From Streptomyces sp. NBC_00557 (GTDB taxonomy: Bacteria; Actinomycetota; Actinomycetes; Streptomycetales; Streptomycetaceae): a stretch of 64,000 nt of DNA. The DNA lies in contig NZ_CP107796.1 in the NCBI RefSeq assembly GCF_036345995.1, forward strand, positions 6,200,001-6,264,000, read 5' to 3'. Shown piece after piece: positions 49,712-61,412 of this stretch. Numbering within the stretch: position 1 is the first letter of the stretch; the number at the start of each line of letters is the position of its first letter. A model generated the notes under the pieces. That model did no database searches. It was given only the letters and a program-made list of their open reading frames with translations, and was not told where the DNA came from. A program made the position numbers and the translations under genes.

Positions 49712-51562
49712 TCAGGCCCCTGCCTTGGTGAGGACGGCGGGCGCTTCGGTGTCTTCGTGGAACTCGAGTTGGCGGCGCCGGTTGGGGATGAGGCCTTCCG
49801 GGCGGAAGCGCATCAGGAGTACGAGCGCGACGCCGAAGGCGAAGAGCTGGTAGTCGCCCAGGAACTGGAGCTTGGCCGGGATGAGGTAGAGGAGGGCCGC
49901 GCCGACCAGGGGTCCGGAGATGGTGCCCATGCCGCCGAGGACGACGGCGGCGAGGAGGAAGGCGGAGTTGGGCGGGACGACGTGGGCGAACTGGTACTGC
50001 TCGGGGGTCACGGTGTAGGTGACGTGGGCCTGGACGGAGCCGGCGAGGCCGGCGAGGCAGGCGCCGAGGGCGAAGGCGATGAGTTTGACGCGGAAGCCGT
50101 TGATGCCCATGGCGAGTGCGGCGGTCTCGTCTTCGCGGATGGCGATCCAGGCGCGGCCGATGCGGGAGTCGCTGCTGCGCCGGAACACCACGACCACGAT
50201 GAGGGTGATGAGCAGCATGAGCAGGAAGTAGTTCGCGAAGCGGCCGATGGTGGTGCCGAGGAGCTGGTGTTCCTGGCCGAAGTCGAAGCCGAGGATCTTG
50301 AGGTTGGGGATGGAGGAGATGCCGTTGGAGCCGTTGGTGACGTCGGGTCCGGAGGTGCCGTCCATGTTGAGGACGGTGATGCGGAAGATCTCACCGAAGC
50401 CGAGGGTGACGATGGCGAGGTAGTCGCCGCGCAGGCGCAGGGTGGGGGCGCCGATGAGGACGCCGAAGACCATGGCGACGGCGGCGCCGAGGAGTGCCGA
50501 GGCCCAGAAGGGCCACTGGACGTGCAGCGGCGAGGAGGGGGAGCCGGAGACCAGGGCGGCGGTGTAGGCGCCGACGCCGAGGAAGGCGACGTAGCCGAGG
50601 TCGAGGAGGCCGGCGAGGCCGACGACGATGTTCAGGCCGAGGGCGACGGTGGCGAAGATGAGGATGTAGACGCCGATGGTCGCGTACTGGTCGTCGGACT
50701 GGGTGAGGGGGAAGGCGGCCGCTGCGACGAAGGCGCCGGTCATGGTGATGCTGCGGTGCCGGGCGGTGATGGCCGAGAGGCGGGCGACGAGTCCGGCCTT
50801 GACGAGGGTGGCGAAGCCGAAGCCGGCGGTGATGAGGAAGCCGATGAACAGCTCGTCGTAGGAGGTGTCGATGCCGTAGGAGAAGACCGCCAGGCCGATG
50901 GCCATGGCCGCGGCGATGACGAGGATCTCGGCCCAGGCGGGGAGTTTGCGGCCGGGTCGGGGGGTGTCGGCGGCGAAGGAGGCCTTGAGGACGTTCCACT
51001 TCTGCCGGGTGTTGTGCTTGAACAGTTCCCAGCCGGTGTCGTCGGGGTCGGCGGGGTCGGGTTCGGGTCGTTCGAAGGGGAGGGCGAGTGCGCCGACGAG
51101 GGCGGCGAGGGTGGCGAGGGCGACGATGAAGCCGCCGGGTTCGAGGTTGACCAGTCCGCCGAGTTCGGTGCTGATGGCGATGACGGTGTACCAGGCGGTG
51201 GCGAAGGTGCCGAGTGCGGCCATCTTCAGGGCGGCGTCGGGGGTGCCGGGGGTGAGCCAGCCGAGGCCCTTGACGCCGTAGGAGGCGAGGCCGAAGAGGG
51301 TGGTGAGGATGCCGCCGATGAGGACGAGGACCTGCAGGCCGCCGGGGTAGCCGTAGACGGTGAGGTCGCCGGGGAAGTCGGTGGTCCAGGTCCAGGACAG
51401 GAAGGTGGAGGCGATCGCGAGGGCGCCGCCGCCGGTGGCGAGGGCTCGTCCGAGGGGGGCCGGCAGACCGATGAGGCCGGAGTGGGTGGCCTCGGGTGCG
51501 GTCGTGGTCTGCGGGGTCTCGGGGGAGCCGGATGCGGTGGTCTGTGTGGTCATCGCGATCAC
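49712..51562 (-). CDS. livM: Branched-chain amino acid ABC transporter, permease LivM (long form)
   Basis: A 616-residue membrane protein. The C-terminal part (about residues 290-600) is a standard LivM permease: GLAGLLDLGYVAFLGVGAYTAAL, TLGFGEIFRITVLN, GRAWIAIREDETAALAMGIN (EAA-like loop) and MGTISGPLVGAALLYLIP. About 290 extra N-terminal residues carry further hydrophobic spans, making it much longer than E. coli LivM. GTG 51562 gives a GTGA overlap with livH; ATG 51553 is an alternative start. Confidence 0.92.
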   Translation of the reverse strand: MIAMTTQTTASGSPETPQTTTAPEATHSGLIGLPAPLGRALATGGGALAIASTFLSWTWTTDFPGDLTVYGYPGGLQVLVLIGGILTTLFGLASYGVKGLGWLTPGTPDAALKMAALGTFATAWYTVIAISTELGGLVNLEPGGFIVALATLAALVGALALPFERPEPDPADPDDTGWELFKHNTRQKWNVLKASFAADTPRPGRKLPAWAEILVIAAAMAIGLAVFSYGIDTSYDELFIGFLITAGFGFATLVKAGLVARLSAITARHRSITMTGAFVAAAAFPLTQSDDQYATIGVYILIFATVALGLNIVVGLAGLLDLGYVAFLGVGAYTAALVSGSPSSPLHVQWPFWASALLGAAVAMVFGVLIGAPTLRLRGDYLAIVTLGFGEIFRITVLNMDGTSGPDVTNGSNGISSIPNLKILGFDFGQEHQLLGTTIGRFANYFLLMLLITLIVVVVFRRSSDSRIGRAWIAIREDETAALAMGINGFRVKLIAFALGACLAGLAGSVQAHVTYTVTPEQYQFAHVVPPNSAFLLAAVVLGGMGTISGPLVGAALLYLIPAKLQFLGDYQLFAFGVALVLLMRFRPEGLIPNRRRQLEFHEDTEAPAVLTKAGA

Positions 51563-52491
51563 GCCCTGTCCGCGACGCGCTCGCCGAGCAGGCCCTGTGG
51601 CCTGAACAGGAGCACGAGGATGAGGAGTACGAAGGCCCAGACGTCTGCCCAGGACTGGCTGCCGAACTTGTCCATGCCGGGGATGTCCGCGATGTACGCG
51701 GTGGAGAGGGCCTCGGCGACGCCGAGGACGAGTCCGCCGAGCATGGCGCCGTAGATGTTGCCGATGCCGCCGAGGACGGCCGCGGTGAAGGCCTTGAGGC
51801 CGAGGATGAAGCCCATGCGGAAGTCGATCTGACCGTATTTCAGGCCGTAGGCGACGCCGCCGACCGCGGCGAACGCGGCGCCGACGGCGAAGGCGATCAC
51901 GATGATGCGGTCGGTGTTGACGCCCATCAGCTTGGCGGTGTCCGGGTCCTGGGCGGTGGCCTGCATACCGCGGCCGGTGCGGGTGCGCATCACGAAGTAG
52001 GCGAGGATCGCCATGCTGATGGGGGCGGCGGCGACCAGGAAGATGTCACCGGTCTGGATGGTGACGTTGCCGATGTTGAAGGGGCCGCCGGGGATGTTGG
52101 GGAAGGTGCGGGCGGACTTCGCCTGGGGGTACCAGGCCCAGACGGCCTGCTGCAGCGCCAGGGAGAGGCCGATGGCGGTGATGAGGGGTGCGAGGCGCGG
52201 GGCGTTGCGCAGGGGGCGGTAGGCGAACCGTTCCGCTCCGACGGCGACGGTGACGGCGACGAGGATGGCGCCGATCAGCATCAGCGGCAGGGCCACCCAC
52301 ATGGAGGTGCCGTCGGGAAGGATGTACGCGTAGACCGTGAGCGCGCCGAAGGCGCCGGTCATGAAGATCTCGCCGTGGGCGAAGTTGATGAGCTGGACGA
52401 TGCCGTAGACCATTGTGTAGCCGATGGCGACCAGCCCGTACATGGATCCTAGTAGCAGGCCGTTGACCAGCTGCTGCGGCAGCTCGTTCAC
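51559..52491 (-). CDS. livH: Branched-chain amino acid ABC transporter, permease LivH
   Basis: A 310-residue permease with about eight membrane spans. It shows the family opening LVNGLLLGSMYGLVAIGYTMVYGIVQLINFAHGEIFMTGAF, the loop GRGMQATAQDPDTAKLMGVNTDR that contacts the ATPases, and AFTAAVLGGIGNIYGAMLGGLVLGVAE. GTG start. It forms the channel with LivM. A stable stem-loop separates it from the upstream livK gene. Confidence 0.95.
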   Translation of the reverse strand: MNELPQQLVNGLLLGSMYGLVAIGYTMVYGIVQLINFAHGEIFMTGAFGALTVYAYILPDGTSMWVALPLMLIGAILVAVTVAVGAERFAYRPLRNAPRLAPLITAIGLSLALQQAVWAWYPQAKSARTFPNIPGGPFNIGNVTIQTGDIFLVAAAPISMAILAYFVMRTRTGRGMQATAQDPDTAKLMGVNTDRIIVIAFAVGAAFAAVGGVAYGLKYGQIDFRMGFILGLKAFTAAVLGGIGNIYGAMLGGLVLGVAEALSTAYIADIPGMDKFGSQSWADVWAFVLLILVLLFRPQGLLGERVADRA

Positions 52492-52544
52492 CGCATGTCC
52501 TCCGGGACGTTCGGGAAGTTCGACGGATGAAGCCGGATGCGAGT

Positions 52545-52580
52545 CCGCGCGGGGCGCCAGTGGAACAGCGCCCCGCGCGG
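52545..52580 (-). terminator. Stem-loop between livK and livH
   Basis: Perfect 13-bp arms CCGCGCGGGGCGC and its complement with a 10-base loop, in the 114-bp gap. In binding-protein operons such a loop usually stops part of the transcripts and protects the upstream message, so LivK would be made in excess. Confidence 0.7.
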
Positions 52581-52605
52581 CTCTCGGCAGGTGCGGGTGT
52601 GGGGG

Positions 52606-53844
52606 TCAGCCGCCGTTGTAGGTGCCGGACTCCACGGCCTTCCAGGCGCCGTTCGTCACGGAGTAGACGGTGAGCTGCTTGTTGGTGGCGTCACCGTACT
52701 GGTCGAAGGAGACCTTGCCGGTCACGCCGTCGAAGGAGACGTTCTGGACGGCGGCGGTGACCTTGGCGCGGGCGCCGGAGGGCAGCTTGCCGCCGTTGTC
52801 GTCGACGACCTTCTTCACGGCCTCGATGATCGCCCAGGCGGAGTCGTAGGAGTAGCCGCCGTAGGCCGCGTACTCCTCCTTGTAGCCGGCTGCCTTGTAG
52901 TTGGCGACGAAGTCCTTGGCGGAGGGGAGGGTCTCGACCGGGGCGCCGACGGAGGTGGCCATGTCGCCGGTGGCGGCGCTGCCGGCGAGCTTGATGAAGT
53001 CGTCGGCGTAGATGCCGTCACCGCCGACGAGCGGGATGTTGGCGCCGGCGGACTTGATCTGCTTGCTCAGCGGGCCGGCCTGCGGGTACTCGCCGCCGTA
53101 GTAGACGACCTGGGCGCCGGAGTTCTTGACCTTGGTGGCGACCGCGGAGAAGTCCTTGGTGTCCGGGTTGATGTGCTCGGTGCCGACGACCTTGCCGCCG
53201 AGCTTCTTGAACTCCGCGGTGAAGGTGGCGGCGAGGCCGGCGCCGTAGGTCTTCTTGTCGTCGATGACGAAGACCTTGGTCTTCTTGGCCTTGTTGTAGA
53301 CGTACTGCGCGGCGAACGGGCCCTGGATGGCGTCGGTGGTCGCGGTGCGGAAGTACGACTTGTACGGGCGGGACTTGGTCTTCTGCCAGTCGGCGCCCTG
53401 GGTCAGGGCGGGGTTGGTGTTGGCGGGCGAGACCTCGACCAGCTTGGCGTCGTCGAAGACCTTCTGCATCGACTCGGCGACGGAGGAGTTCAGCGGGCCG
53501 ACGACGCCGAGGACGCTGTTGTCGGAGACGAAGGCGGAGGCGTTCTGCTGGCCCGAGGAGGGCTGCGCCTGGTCGTCCTTGGCCTCGATCTTGAAGGTGA
53601 CGCCCTTGACGTAGTTCTTCTTGTTGGCCTGGTTGACGGCCAGGTCGACGGAGTTCTTGATGCCCAGGCCGAGCGCGGACAGGTCGCCGGTCAGTGGGGC
53701 GTCGACGCCGATGGTGACGGTGGTGCCACCACCCTTGCCGGAGTCGGAGCCCTTGTCGCCGCTGTCGCGCGAGCCGCAGGCGGTGAGGGTGAGTGCTCCC
53801 GCGGCCAGCGCGGCGGTGATGGCGATGAGCGAACGTTGACGCAC
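52606..53844 (-). CDS. livK: Branched-chain amino acid-binding lipoprotein LivK
   Basis: A 412-residue periplasmic-binding-protein-like lipoprotein. The signal peptide ends in the lipobox LTACGS (Cys23), modified by Lgt. Then comes a Gly/Ser linker and the Leu/Ile/Val-binding fold (VTIGVDAPLTGDLSALGLGIKNSVDLAV, FVSDNSVLGVVGPLNSSVAESM, VFVIDDKKTYGAGLA, AYGGYSYDSAWAIIEAV). It delivers substrate to LivHM. First gene of the operon; 270 bp upstream hold the promoter. Confidence 0.95.
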   Translation of the reverse strand: MRQRSLIAITAALAAGALTLTACGSRDSGDKGSDSGKGGGTTVTIGVDAPLTGDLSALGLGIKNSVDLAVNQANKKNYVKGVTFKIEAKDDQAQPSSGQQNASAFVSDNSVLGVVGPLNSSVAESMQKVFDDAKLVEVSPANTNPALTQGADWQKTKSRPYKSYFRTATTDAIQGPFAAQYVYNKAKKTKVFVIDDKKTYGAGLAATFTAEFKKLGGKVVGTEHINPDTKDFSAVATKVKNSGAQVVYYGGEYPQAGPLSKQIKSAGANIPLVGGDGIYADDFIKLAGSAATGDMATSVGAPVETLPSAKDFVANYKAAGYKEEYAAYGGYSYDSAWAIIEAVKKVVDDNGGKLPSGARAKVTAAVQNVSFDGVTGKVSFDQYGDATNKQLTVYSVTNGAWKAVESGTYNGG

Positions 53845-54115
53845 GATCAGTCCTTTCCCCTGGACGACCGCCTCCCCGTGGAAGCGGTCGAGCCGCGCGC
53901 CCGACCGAAGTGACAGGCCCGATGGGCAATTGGGGGGCGCGGTGACTGGCCGTGACTCTAAGCGTGTGTGGGGAACGTGGAGGAGTGTCTGACCAATGCT
54001 GTGACTCTCTTGTTATGACACGACGTAATGCAGAGCGGTACGGCGTGGGAGTTAGGGCGGAATTCCGGCCGATTCGCCCCGTCCGCAATGTGAGAATCCG
54101 CAGGACCCACCTTGA

Positions 54116-54769
54116 TCAATTCAGGTGTCTCGAGGGTTTTGGTGATGACGTGGTGTTGTTGCCGCAGGCGCCTTTCAGTGCTTGGGAGAGATGCCGGGCG
54201 TAGCGCGTGCCGAGGATGTAGCTCTGAATCTGTATTGCGCGCGTATTACGCAGAGTTACATCCAGGAATGGAAGCCCGGCGTCCATGGGCAGATGTGCGC
54301 ATCGGGTCACGTGCAGGGTGATGGTGATCCTGCGGTCCGAACCCGCCTTTGTCCGGAAGGGCGTCGGCGGGTCCGTCACCAGCGAGAGTCCCGCGTACGG
54401 CTGGGTCACCCGGGTCACGGTGACCGGCGGCCCGGACTCCACGCTCAGTAGCACCGCGAAGCTGAAGCTGCGGGGCGGGGCGCCGGCCGGGGTGGGGCGC
54501 CCACTGGCGTACTCGACCTCGACCACCTGGGCGGGGTACGGCGCCGGGGGCGGCGGCTGCTGCCGGGGCCGGGCGGCGTAGAGGTAGCCGCCGCCGGCCA
54601 GGAGGACGGCCACCGCGGCGAACGCCAGCGTGGCGCGCCGGTGGCGGGCGTAACGGGTCGCCAGTAACGAGCGGACCCTCGCCGCGCGGCCGGCGGCGGG
54701 GGACGTGGGGTGCCGCGTGTCCCACGCGTGCGTGCCCTCGCCCGGCTCCAGGGGACCGATGCCGCTCAT
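54116..54769 (-). CDS. Putative single-span membrane protein with extracytoplasmic domain
   Basis: A 217-residue protein. A cytosolic N-terminus of about 45 residues (GTHAWDTRHPTSPAAGR) is followed by one membrane helix at about 48-66 (TLAFAAVAVLLAGGGYLYA), a Pro-rich linker and a beta-rich outer domain (VVEVEYASG, FSFAVLLSVESGPPVTVTRV, RRITITLHVTRCAHLPMDAG). Two Cys in the outer domain may pair. The ATG overlaps the stop of the lipoprotein gene upstream (ATGA). I do not recognise a family. Confidence 0.75.
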   Translation of the reverse strand: MSGIGPLEPGEGTHAWDTRHPTSPAAGRAARVRSLLATRYARHRRATLAFAAVAVLLAGGGYLYAARPRQQPPPPAPYPAQVVEVEYASGRPTPAGAPPRSFSFAVLLSVESGPPVTVTRVTQPYAGLSLVTDPPTPFRTKAGSDRRITITLHVTRCAHLPMDAGLPFLDVTLRNTRAIQIQSYILGTRYARHLSQALKGACGNNTTSSPKPSRHLN

Positions 54770-55251
54770 TGCCAGGGGCCTCCGCTCGGGGTTCCGTGCC
54801 GATATCGCTCGGCGCAGGACGCGCGCGCCTGACGGTCGATCAGCCTCTCGGCGGCCCCGGTGCCCTGACGCCGTTTCGCGGCGCGCGCGGCGTCGACGAT
54901 CTCGCGCAGGATCGCGTACTGCCCGTTGGACAGGCCCATCGACTGGTAGTCGCCGTAGGTGTCGCTGTCGAGCACTTCACGGGCCCAGTGCGCGACGAGG
55001 CGGGTGCAGAGGGCGGCGGGGGAGGTGGGGGTGGGGGCGGTGGAGGCCGACGAGTCGGGGGAGTCGGTGGGGGCGGCGGAGGGCGTGGCCGGGGTGGGGG
55101 TGGCGGCGGTCGAGGTGGTGCCGGGGCGGGAGGCGGTGGGGTGTGCGGGGGCGGCGGTCCGGTCGCAGGCCGTCGCGCACAGCAGTGCCGGCAGCGCCAG
55201 GCCGAGCGCCAGGAGCCTCGCCCCCGGCCGGGGGTTCCCTCGCCGTCCCAT
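54766..55251 (-). CDS. Putative lipoprotein
   Basis: A 161-residue protein with a signal peptide ending in lipobox ATAC (Cys29), a Thr/Pro/Ser-rich linker (about 30-78), and a small helical domain LCTRLVAHWAREVLDSDTYGDYQSMGLSNGQYAILREIVDAARAAKR. Probably attached to the outer face of the membrane. It is co-transcribed with the membrane protein downstream, which suggests they act together. Function unknown. Confidence 0.78.
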   Translation of the reverse strand: MGRRGNPRPGARLLALGLALPALLCATACDRTAAPAHPTASRPGTTSTAATPTPATPSAAPTDSPDSSASTAPTPTSPAALCTRLVAHWAREVLDSDTYGDYQSMGLSNGQYAILREIVDAARAAKRRQGTGAAERLIDRQARASCAERYRHGTPSGGPWQ

Positions 55252-55337
55252 GAGCAGAAGCTAAGGGGAGGGACGGCGGAGGGCAACGGGCCGGTGCGGC
55301 GGGAGCAGCTGCCCGCCGTGCGAGCGGGGCGGGGTGG

Positions 55338-55829
55338 TCAGGCGCCGGCGGGCGGGATCTGGGCCGCGTCGGCGGGGCGGGCGTCGCGCAGGAGGCAGGT
55401 CAGCCGGGCGGTGCACACGCGGCGGCCCTCCTCGTCGCTGATCACGATCTCGTACGTCGCCGTCGACCGGCCCCGGTGCACCGGCGTGGCCACCCCCGTC
55501 ACCAGGCCCGAACGGACCCCCCGGTGGTGCGTGCAGTTCAGGTCCACGCCGACCGCGATCTTCGAGCTGCCGCCGTGCAGCATGGAGCCGACCGAGCCCA
55601 GGGTCTCCGCCAGCACCGCGGAGGCGCCGCCGTGCAGCAGGCCGTACGGCTGGGTGTTGCCCTCCACCGGCATGGTCCCGACGACCTTCTCCGCCGATGC
55701 CTCCAGGATCTGCACGCCCATCCGCGTGCCGAGGTGTCCGGCCGAGAACAGGGCGGGCAGGTCGACACCGAGCGCCGCGTACTCGTCGATGACCTCCTGC
55801 GGGAACTGAACTCGCTGCTGCTCACCCAT
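55338..55829 (-). CDS. Hotdog-fold thioesterase (PaaI/YdiI family)
   Basis: A 163-residue single hotdog domain. It contains MGVQILEASAEKVVGTMPVEGNTQPYGLLHGGASAVLAETLGSVGS, where the HGG loop and the Glu of LAETLGS (catalytic acid) are typical, then GVDLNCTHHRGVRSGLVTGVATPVHRGRSTATYEI. It hydrolyses small acyl-CoA thioesters; in the PaaI/EntH group the substrates are aryl- or hydroxybenzoyl-CoA. Its substrate here is unknown. Confidence 0.9.
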   Translation of the reverse strand: MGEQQRVQFPQEVIDEYAALGVDLPALFSAGHLGTRMGVQILEASAEKVVGTMPVEGNTQPYGLLHGGASAVLAETLGSVGSMLHGGSSKIAVGVDLNCTHHRGVRSGLVTGVATPVHRGRSTATYEIVISDEEGRRVCTARLTCLLRDARPADAAQIPPAGA

Positions 55830-55877
55830 GGGCCCGGCTCCGTTCTTCGTGCGCCTGTCTGCTCGCTGAGCAAACGC

Positions 55878-58190
<2,313 letters not shown>

Positions 58191-58230
58191 CGCACGCTCC
58201 CCTTCGACTGCGTGTGACCAGTACAACGCC

Positions 58231-58365
58231 GATCCTGCCACGTGGCACTGACAGCCGTGCCCGCCGGGCTAGACGAGAGCACCGGCACGCTCGGATACCG
58301 AGGGAGACCCTCCGCAGCCCGCTCCCCGGCCCCGGACCGGACTGTCAGTGCGGCGTGGCAGGATC
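58231..58365. promoter_or_regulatory. 24-bp inverted duplication in the fdhF-polA divergent promoter region
   Basis: Bases 58231-58254 and 58342-58365 are reverse complements at 22 of 24 positions (only the central TG/CC pair differs), 87 bases apart. The right copy contains the CAGGAT -10 box of polA (58359-58364); the left copy places the same box facing the oxidoreductase gene. So the two genes seem to be read from mirror copies of one promoter or operator. Confidence 0.7.
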
Positions 58366-58371
58366 GAGGGC

Positions 58372-61098
58372 GTGGCAGAGACAGCATCGAAGCAGACCGA
58401 CAAGACCCCCGGCGGCACCCGTCCCCGGCTGATGCTCATGGACGGGCATTCGCTGGCCTACCGCGCGTTCTTCGCGCTGCCCGCGGAGAACTTCACGACC
58501 GCGACCGGCCAGCCGACGAACGCGATCTACGGTTTCGCGTCGATGCTGGCCAACACCCTGCGTGACGAGGAGCCCACGCACTTCGCGGTGGCCTTCGACG
58601 TCTCGCGCAAGACCTGGCGCTCGGAGAAGTTCACCGAGTACAAGGCGAACCGCTCCAAGACCCCGGACGAGTTCAAGGGGCAGGTCGAGCTGATCGGCGA
58701 GCTGCTCGACGCGATGAACGCCCCCCGCTTCGCCGTGGACGGGTACGAGGCGGACGACGTCATCGCCACCCTCGCCACCCAGGCCGAGGCCGAGGGCTTC
58801 GAGGTGCTCATCGTCACCGGCGACCGCGACTCCTTCCAGCTGGTCACCGACAACATCACGGTGCTCTACCCGACGAAGGGCGTCTCGGAGCTGACCCGGT
58901 TCACCCCGGAGAAGGTTTTCGAGAAGTACGGCTTGACGCCCGCCCAGTACCCGGACTTCGCGGCGCTGCGCGGCGACCCGTCCGACAACCTCCCCGGCAT
59001 CCCCGGCGTCGGCGAGAAGACCGCGGCGAAGTGGATCAACCAGTTCGGCTCGTTCGCGGAGCTGGTGGAGCGCGTCGACGAGGTCAAGGGCAAGGCCGGG
59101 CAGAACCTCCGCGACCACCTGGAGTCGGTCAAGCTCAACCGCGTCCTCACCGAGCTGGAGCGCCAGGTCGAGCTGCCGAAGTCGGTCGCCGACCTGGAGC
59201 GGACCGCGTACGACCGCAAGGCCGTCGCGATGATCCTGGACACCCTGGAGATCCGCAACCCGTCCCTGCGCGAGCGCCTCTTCGCCGTCGACCCGGGCTC
59301 GGTGGAGGCCGAGGCCACGCCGATCGCCACCGACGGCGTGGAGCTGGACGGCGCGATCCTGCGCACCGGCGAGCTGGCCGGCTGGCTCGCCGAGCACGGC
59401 GCCGAGACGCTCGGCGTGGCCACCGTCGACGCCTGGGCGCTGGGCGCCGGCTCGGTCGCCGAGGTCGCCCTGGCCGCGGCCGGGGGAGCGGCCGCCTGGT
59501 TCGACCCGGCCGAGCTGGACGAGGCGGACGAGAACGCGTTCGCGGCCTGGCTGGCCGACCCCGCCCGCCCCAAGGTGTTCCACAACGCCAAGGGCGCGAT
59601 GCGCGTCTTCGCCGAGCACGGCTGGTCCGTCGAGGGTGTGACCATGGACACCGCGCTCGCCGCCTACCTGGTCAAGCCGGGCCGCCGTTCCTTCGACCTG
59701 GACGCGCTGTCCCTGGAGTACCTCCACCGCGAGCTGGCGCCGGCCGCCGCTGCCGACGGCCAGCTGGCCTTCGGCGCCGACGAGGGGGCCGAGGCGGAGG
59801 CCCTGATGATCCAGGCCCGCGCGGTCCTCGACCTGGGCACGGCCTTCGAGGCCCGCCTGGCGGAGGTCGGTGCCGCCGACCTGCTCCGGGACATGGAGCT
59901 GCCCACCTCCGCCCTGCTCGCCCGCATGGAGCGCCACGGCATCGCCGCCGACCGCGCGCACCTGGAGGCGATGGAGCAGATGTTCGCGGGCGCGGTGCAG
60001 CAGGCCGTGAAGGAGGCGCACGCGGCCGCCGGCCACGAGTTCAACCTGGGCTCGCCCAAGCAGCTCCAGGAGGTCCTCTTCGGCGAGCTGGCCCTGCCGA
60101 AGACCAAGAAGACCAAGACCGGCTACACCACCGACGCCGACGCCCTGGCCTGGCTCGCCACCCAGACCGACAACGAGCTTCCGGTGATCATGCTCCGGCA
60201 CCGTGAGCAGGCGAAGCTGAGGGTGACGGTCGAGGGCCTGATCAAGACCATCGCGGGCGACGGCCGTATCCACACGACGTTCAACCAGACGGTCGCCGCG
60301 ACCGGCCGCCTGTCCTCCACGGACCCGAACCTGCAGAACATCCCGGTCCGCACGGACGAGGGCCGGGCGATCCGCCGCGGCTTCGTGGTCGGCGAGGGCT
60401 TCGAGTCCCTGATGACCGCCGACTACAGCCAGATCGAGCTGCGGGTGATGGCCCACCTCTCCGAGGACGAGGGCCTGATCCGGGCGTTCACCTCCGGCGA
60501 GGACCTGCACACCACGGCCGCGTCCCAGGTGTTCGGCGTCGAGCCGGCCGCGGTGGACGCGGAGATGCGCCGCAAGATCAAGGCGATGTCGTACGGCCTG
60601 GCCTACGGCCTGTCCGCCTTCGGCCTGTCCCAGCAGCTGAACATCGAGGCGGCGGAGGCCCGCGCCCTGATGGACGCGTACTTCGAGCGCTTCGGCGGCG
60701 TCCGCGACTACCTCCGCCGCGCGGTCGACGAGGCCCGGGCGACGGGCTACACGGCGACCCTCTTCGGCCGTCGCCGGTACCTGCCGGACCTCAACAGCGA
60801 CAACCGCCAGCGCCGCGAGGCGGCCGAGCGCATGGCGCTCAACGCGCCCATCCAGGGCACCGCGGCGGACATCGTGAAGATCGCCATGCTCAAGGTGGAC
60901 AGCGCGCTGCGGGCGGCGGACCTGAAGTCCCGCATGCTCCTCCAGGTCCACGACGAAATCGTGCTGGAGATCGCCCCGGGTGAGCGCGCGGCCGCCGAGC
61001 AGATCGTCCGCCAGGAGATGTCCAACGCCGTCCAGCTCCGAGCCCCCCTGGACGTCTCGGTCGGCGTGGGCCCGGACTGGGAATCAGCAGCGCACTAG
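58372..61098 (+). CDS. polA: DNA polymerase I PolA
   Basis: A 908-residue repair polymerase. Domains: 5'-3' exonuclease (about 20-310: LMLMDGHSLAYRAFFALP, GYEADDVIATLA, VTGDRDSFQLV, GIPGVGEKTAAKWI), a middle domain lacking the DxE motif of a 3'-5' exonuclease (VATVDAWALGAG), and the polymerase domain with motifs A (ADYSQIELRVMAHLS), B (RRKIKAMSYGLAYGLSAFG) and C (QVHDEIVLE). GTG 58372 lies 7 bases after CAGGAT, so the message is probably leaderless. A terminator hairpin follows. Confidence 0.97.
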   Translation: MAETASKQTDKTPGGTRPRLMLMDGHSLAYRAFFALPAENFTTATGQPTNAIYGFASMLANTLRDEEPTHFAVAFDVSRKTWRSEKFTEYKANRSKTPDEFKGQVELIGELLDAMNAPRFAVDGYEADDVIATLATQAEAEGFEVLIVTGDRDSFQLVTDNITVLYPTKGVSELTRFTPEKVFEKYGLTPAQYPDFAALRGDPSDNLPGIPGVGEKTAAKWINQFGSFAELVERVDEVKGKAGQNLRDHLESVKLNRVLTELERQVELPKSVADLERTAYDRKAVAMILDTLEIRNPSLRERLFAVDPGSVEAEATPIATDGVELDGAILRTGELAGWLAEHGAETLGVATVDAWALGAGSVAEVALAAAGGAAAWFDPAELDEADENAFAAWLADPARPKVFHNAKGAMRVFAEHGWSVEGVTMDTALAAYLVKPGRRSFDLDALSLEYLHRELAPAAAADGQLAFGADEGAEAEALMIQARAVLDLGTAFEARLAEVGAADLLRDMELPTSALLARMERHGIAADRAHLEAMEQMFAGAVQQAVKEAHAAAGHEFNLGSPKQLQEVLFGELALPKTKKTKTGYTTDADALAWLATQTDNELPVIMLRHREQAKLRVTVEGLIKTIAGDGRIHTTFNQTVAATGRLSSTDPNLQNIPVRTDEGRAIRRGFVVGEGFESLMTADYSQIELRVMAHLSEDEGLIRAFTSGEDLHTTAASQVFGVEPAAVDAEMRRKIKAMSYGLAYGLSAFGLSQQLNIEAAEARALMDAYFERFGGVRDYLRRAVDEARATGYTATLFGRRRYLPDLNSDNRQRREAAERMALNAPIQGTAADIVKIAMLKVDSALRAADLKSRMLLQVHDEIVLEIAPGERAAAEQIVRQEMSNAVQLRAPLDVSVGVGPDWESAAH

Positions 61099-61114
61099 CC
61101 CACGGCGCTCAACC

Positions 61115-61152
61115 GGGGGGCGTTGCAGCGAACCAGCACTGCGACGCCCCCC
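61115..61152. terminator. Hairpin after polA
   Basis: Arms GGGGGGCGTTGCAG and CTGCGACGCCCCCC pair at 13 of 14 positions around a 10-base loop, 16 bases after the polA stop. Confidence 0.75.
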
Positions 61153-61215
61153 CGCCACCCCGGCAAAGGGAAGCCCGCCGCAACGGCGCCCGCCTCCACG
61201 GCGCATCCCGGCGGT

Positions 61216-61285
61216 GCGGATCCCACCGAACCCCACCGCCGATCCCACCGAACCCACCCCCAGCCACCGAACCCACCGCAATCCC
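61216..61285. repeat. Short CCACCGAACCC repeats downstream of polA
   Basis: The motif CCACCGAACCC (with small changes, often preceded by ATCC) occurs three to four times within 70 bases. The 314-bp region 61099-61412 otherwise holds only the polA terminator and no supportable gene. Confidence 0.5.
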
Positions 61286-61412
61286 CCCACTCCCGCCAGC
61301 ACAGAACCCGGCACCCGCCCTCACCAGGTCGGCCGAACCCCCGGAGGGACCCGTCACTCACGTGGCCCCCGCCAGAACGCCCCTCCACGGCCCGCCGCGC
61401 AAAACTGCGGGC

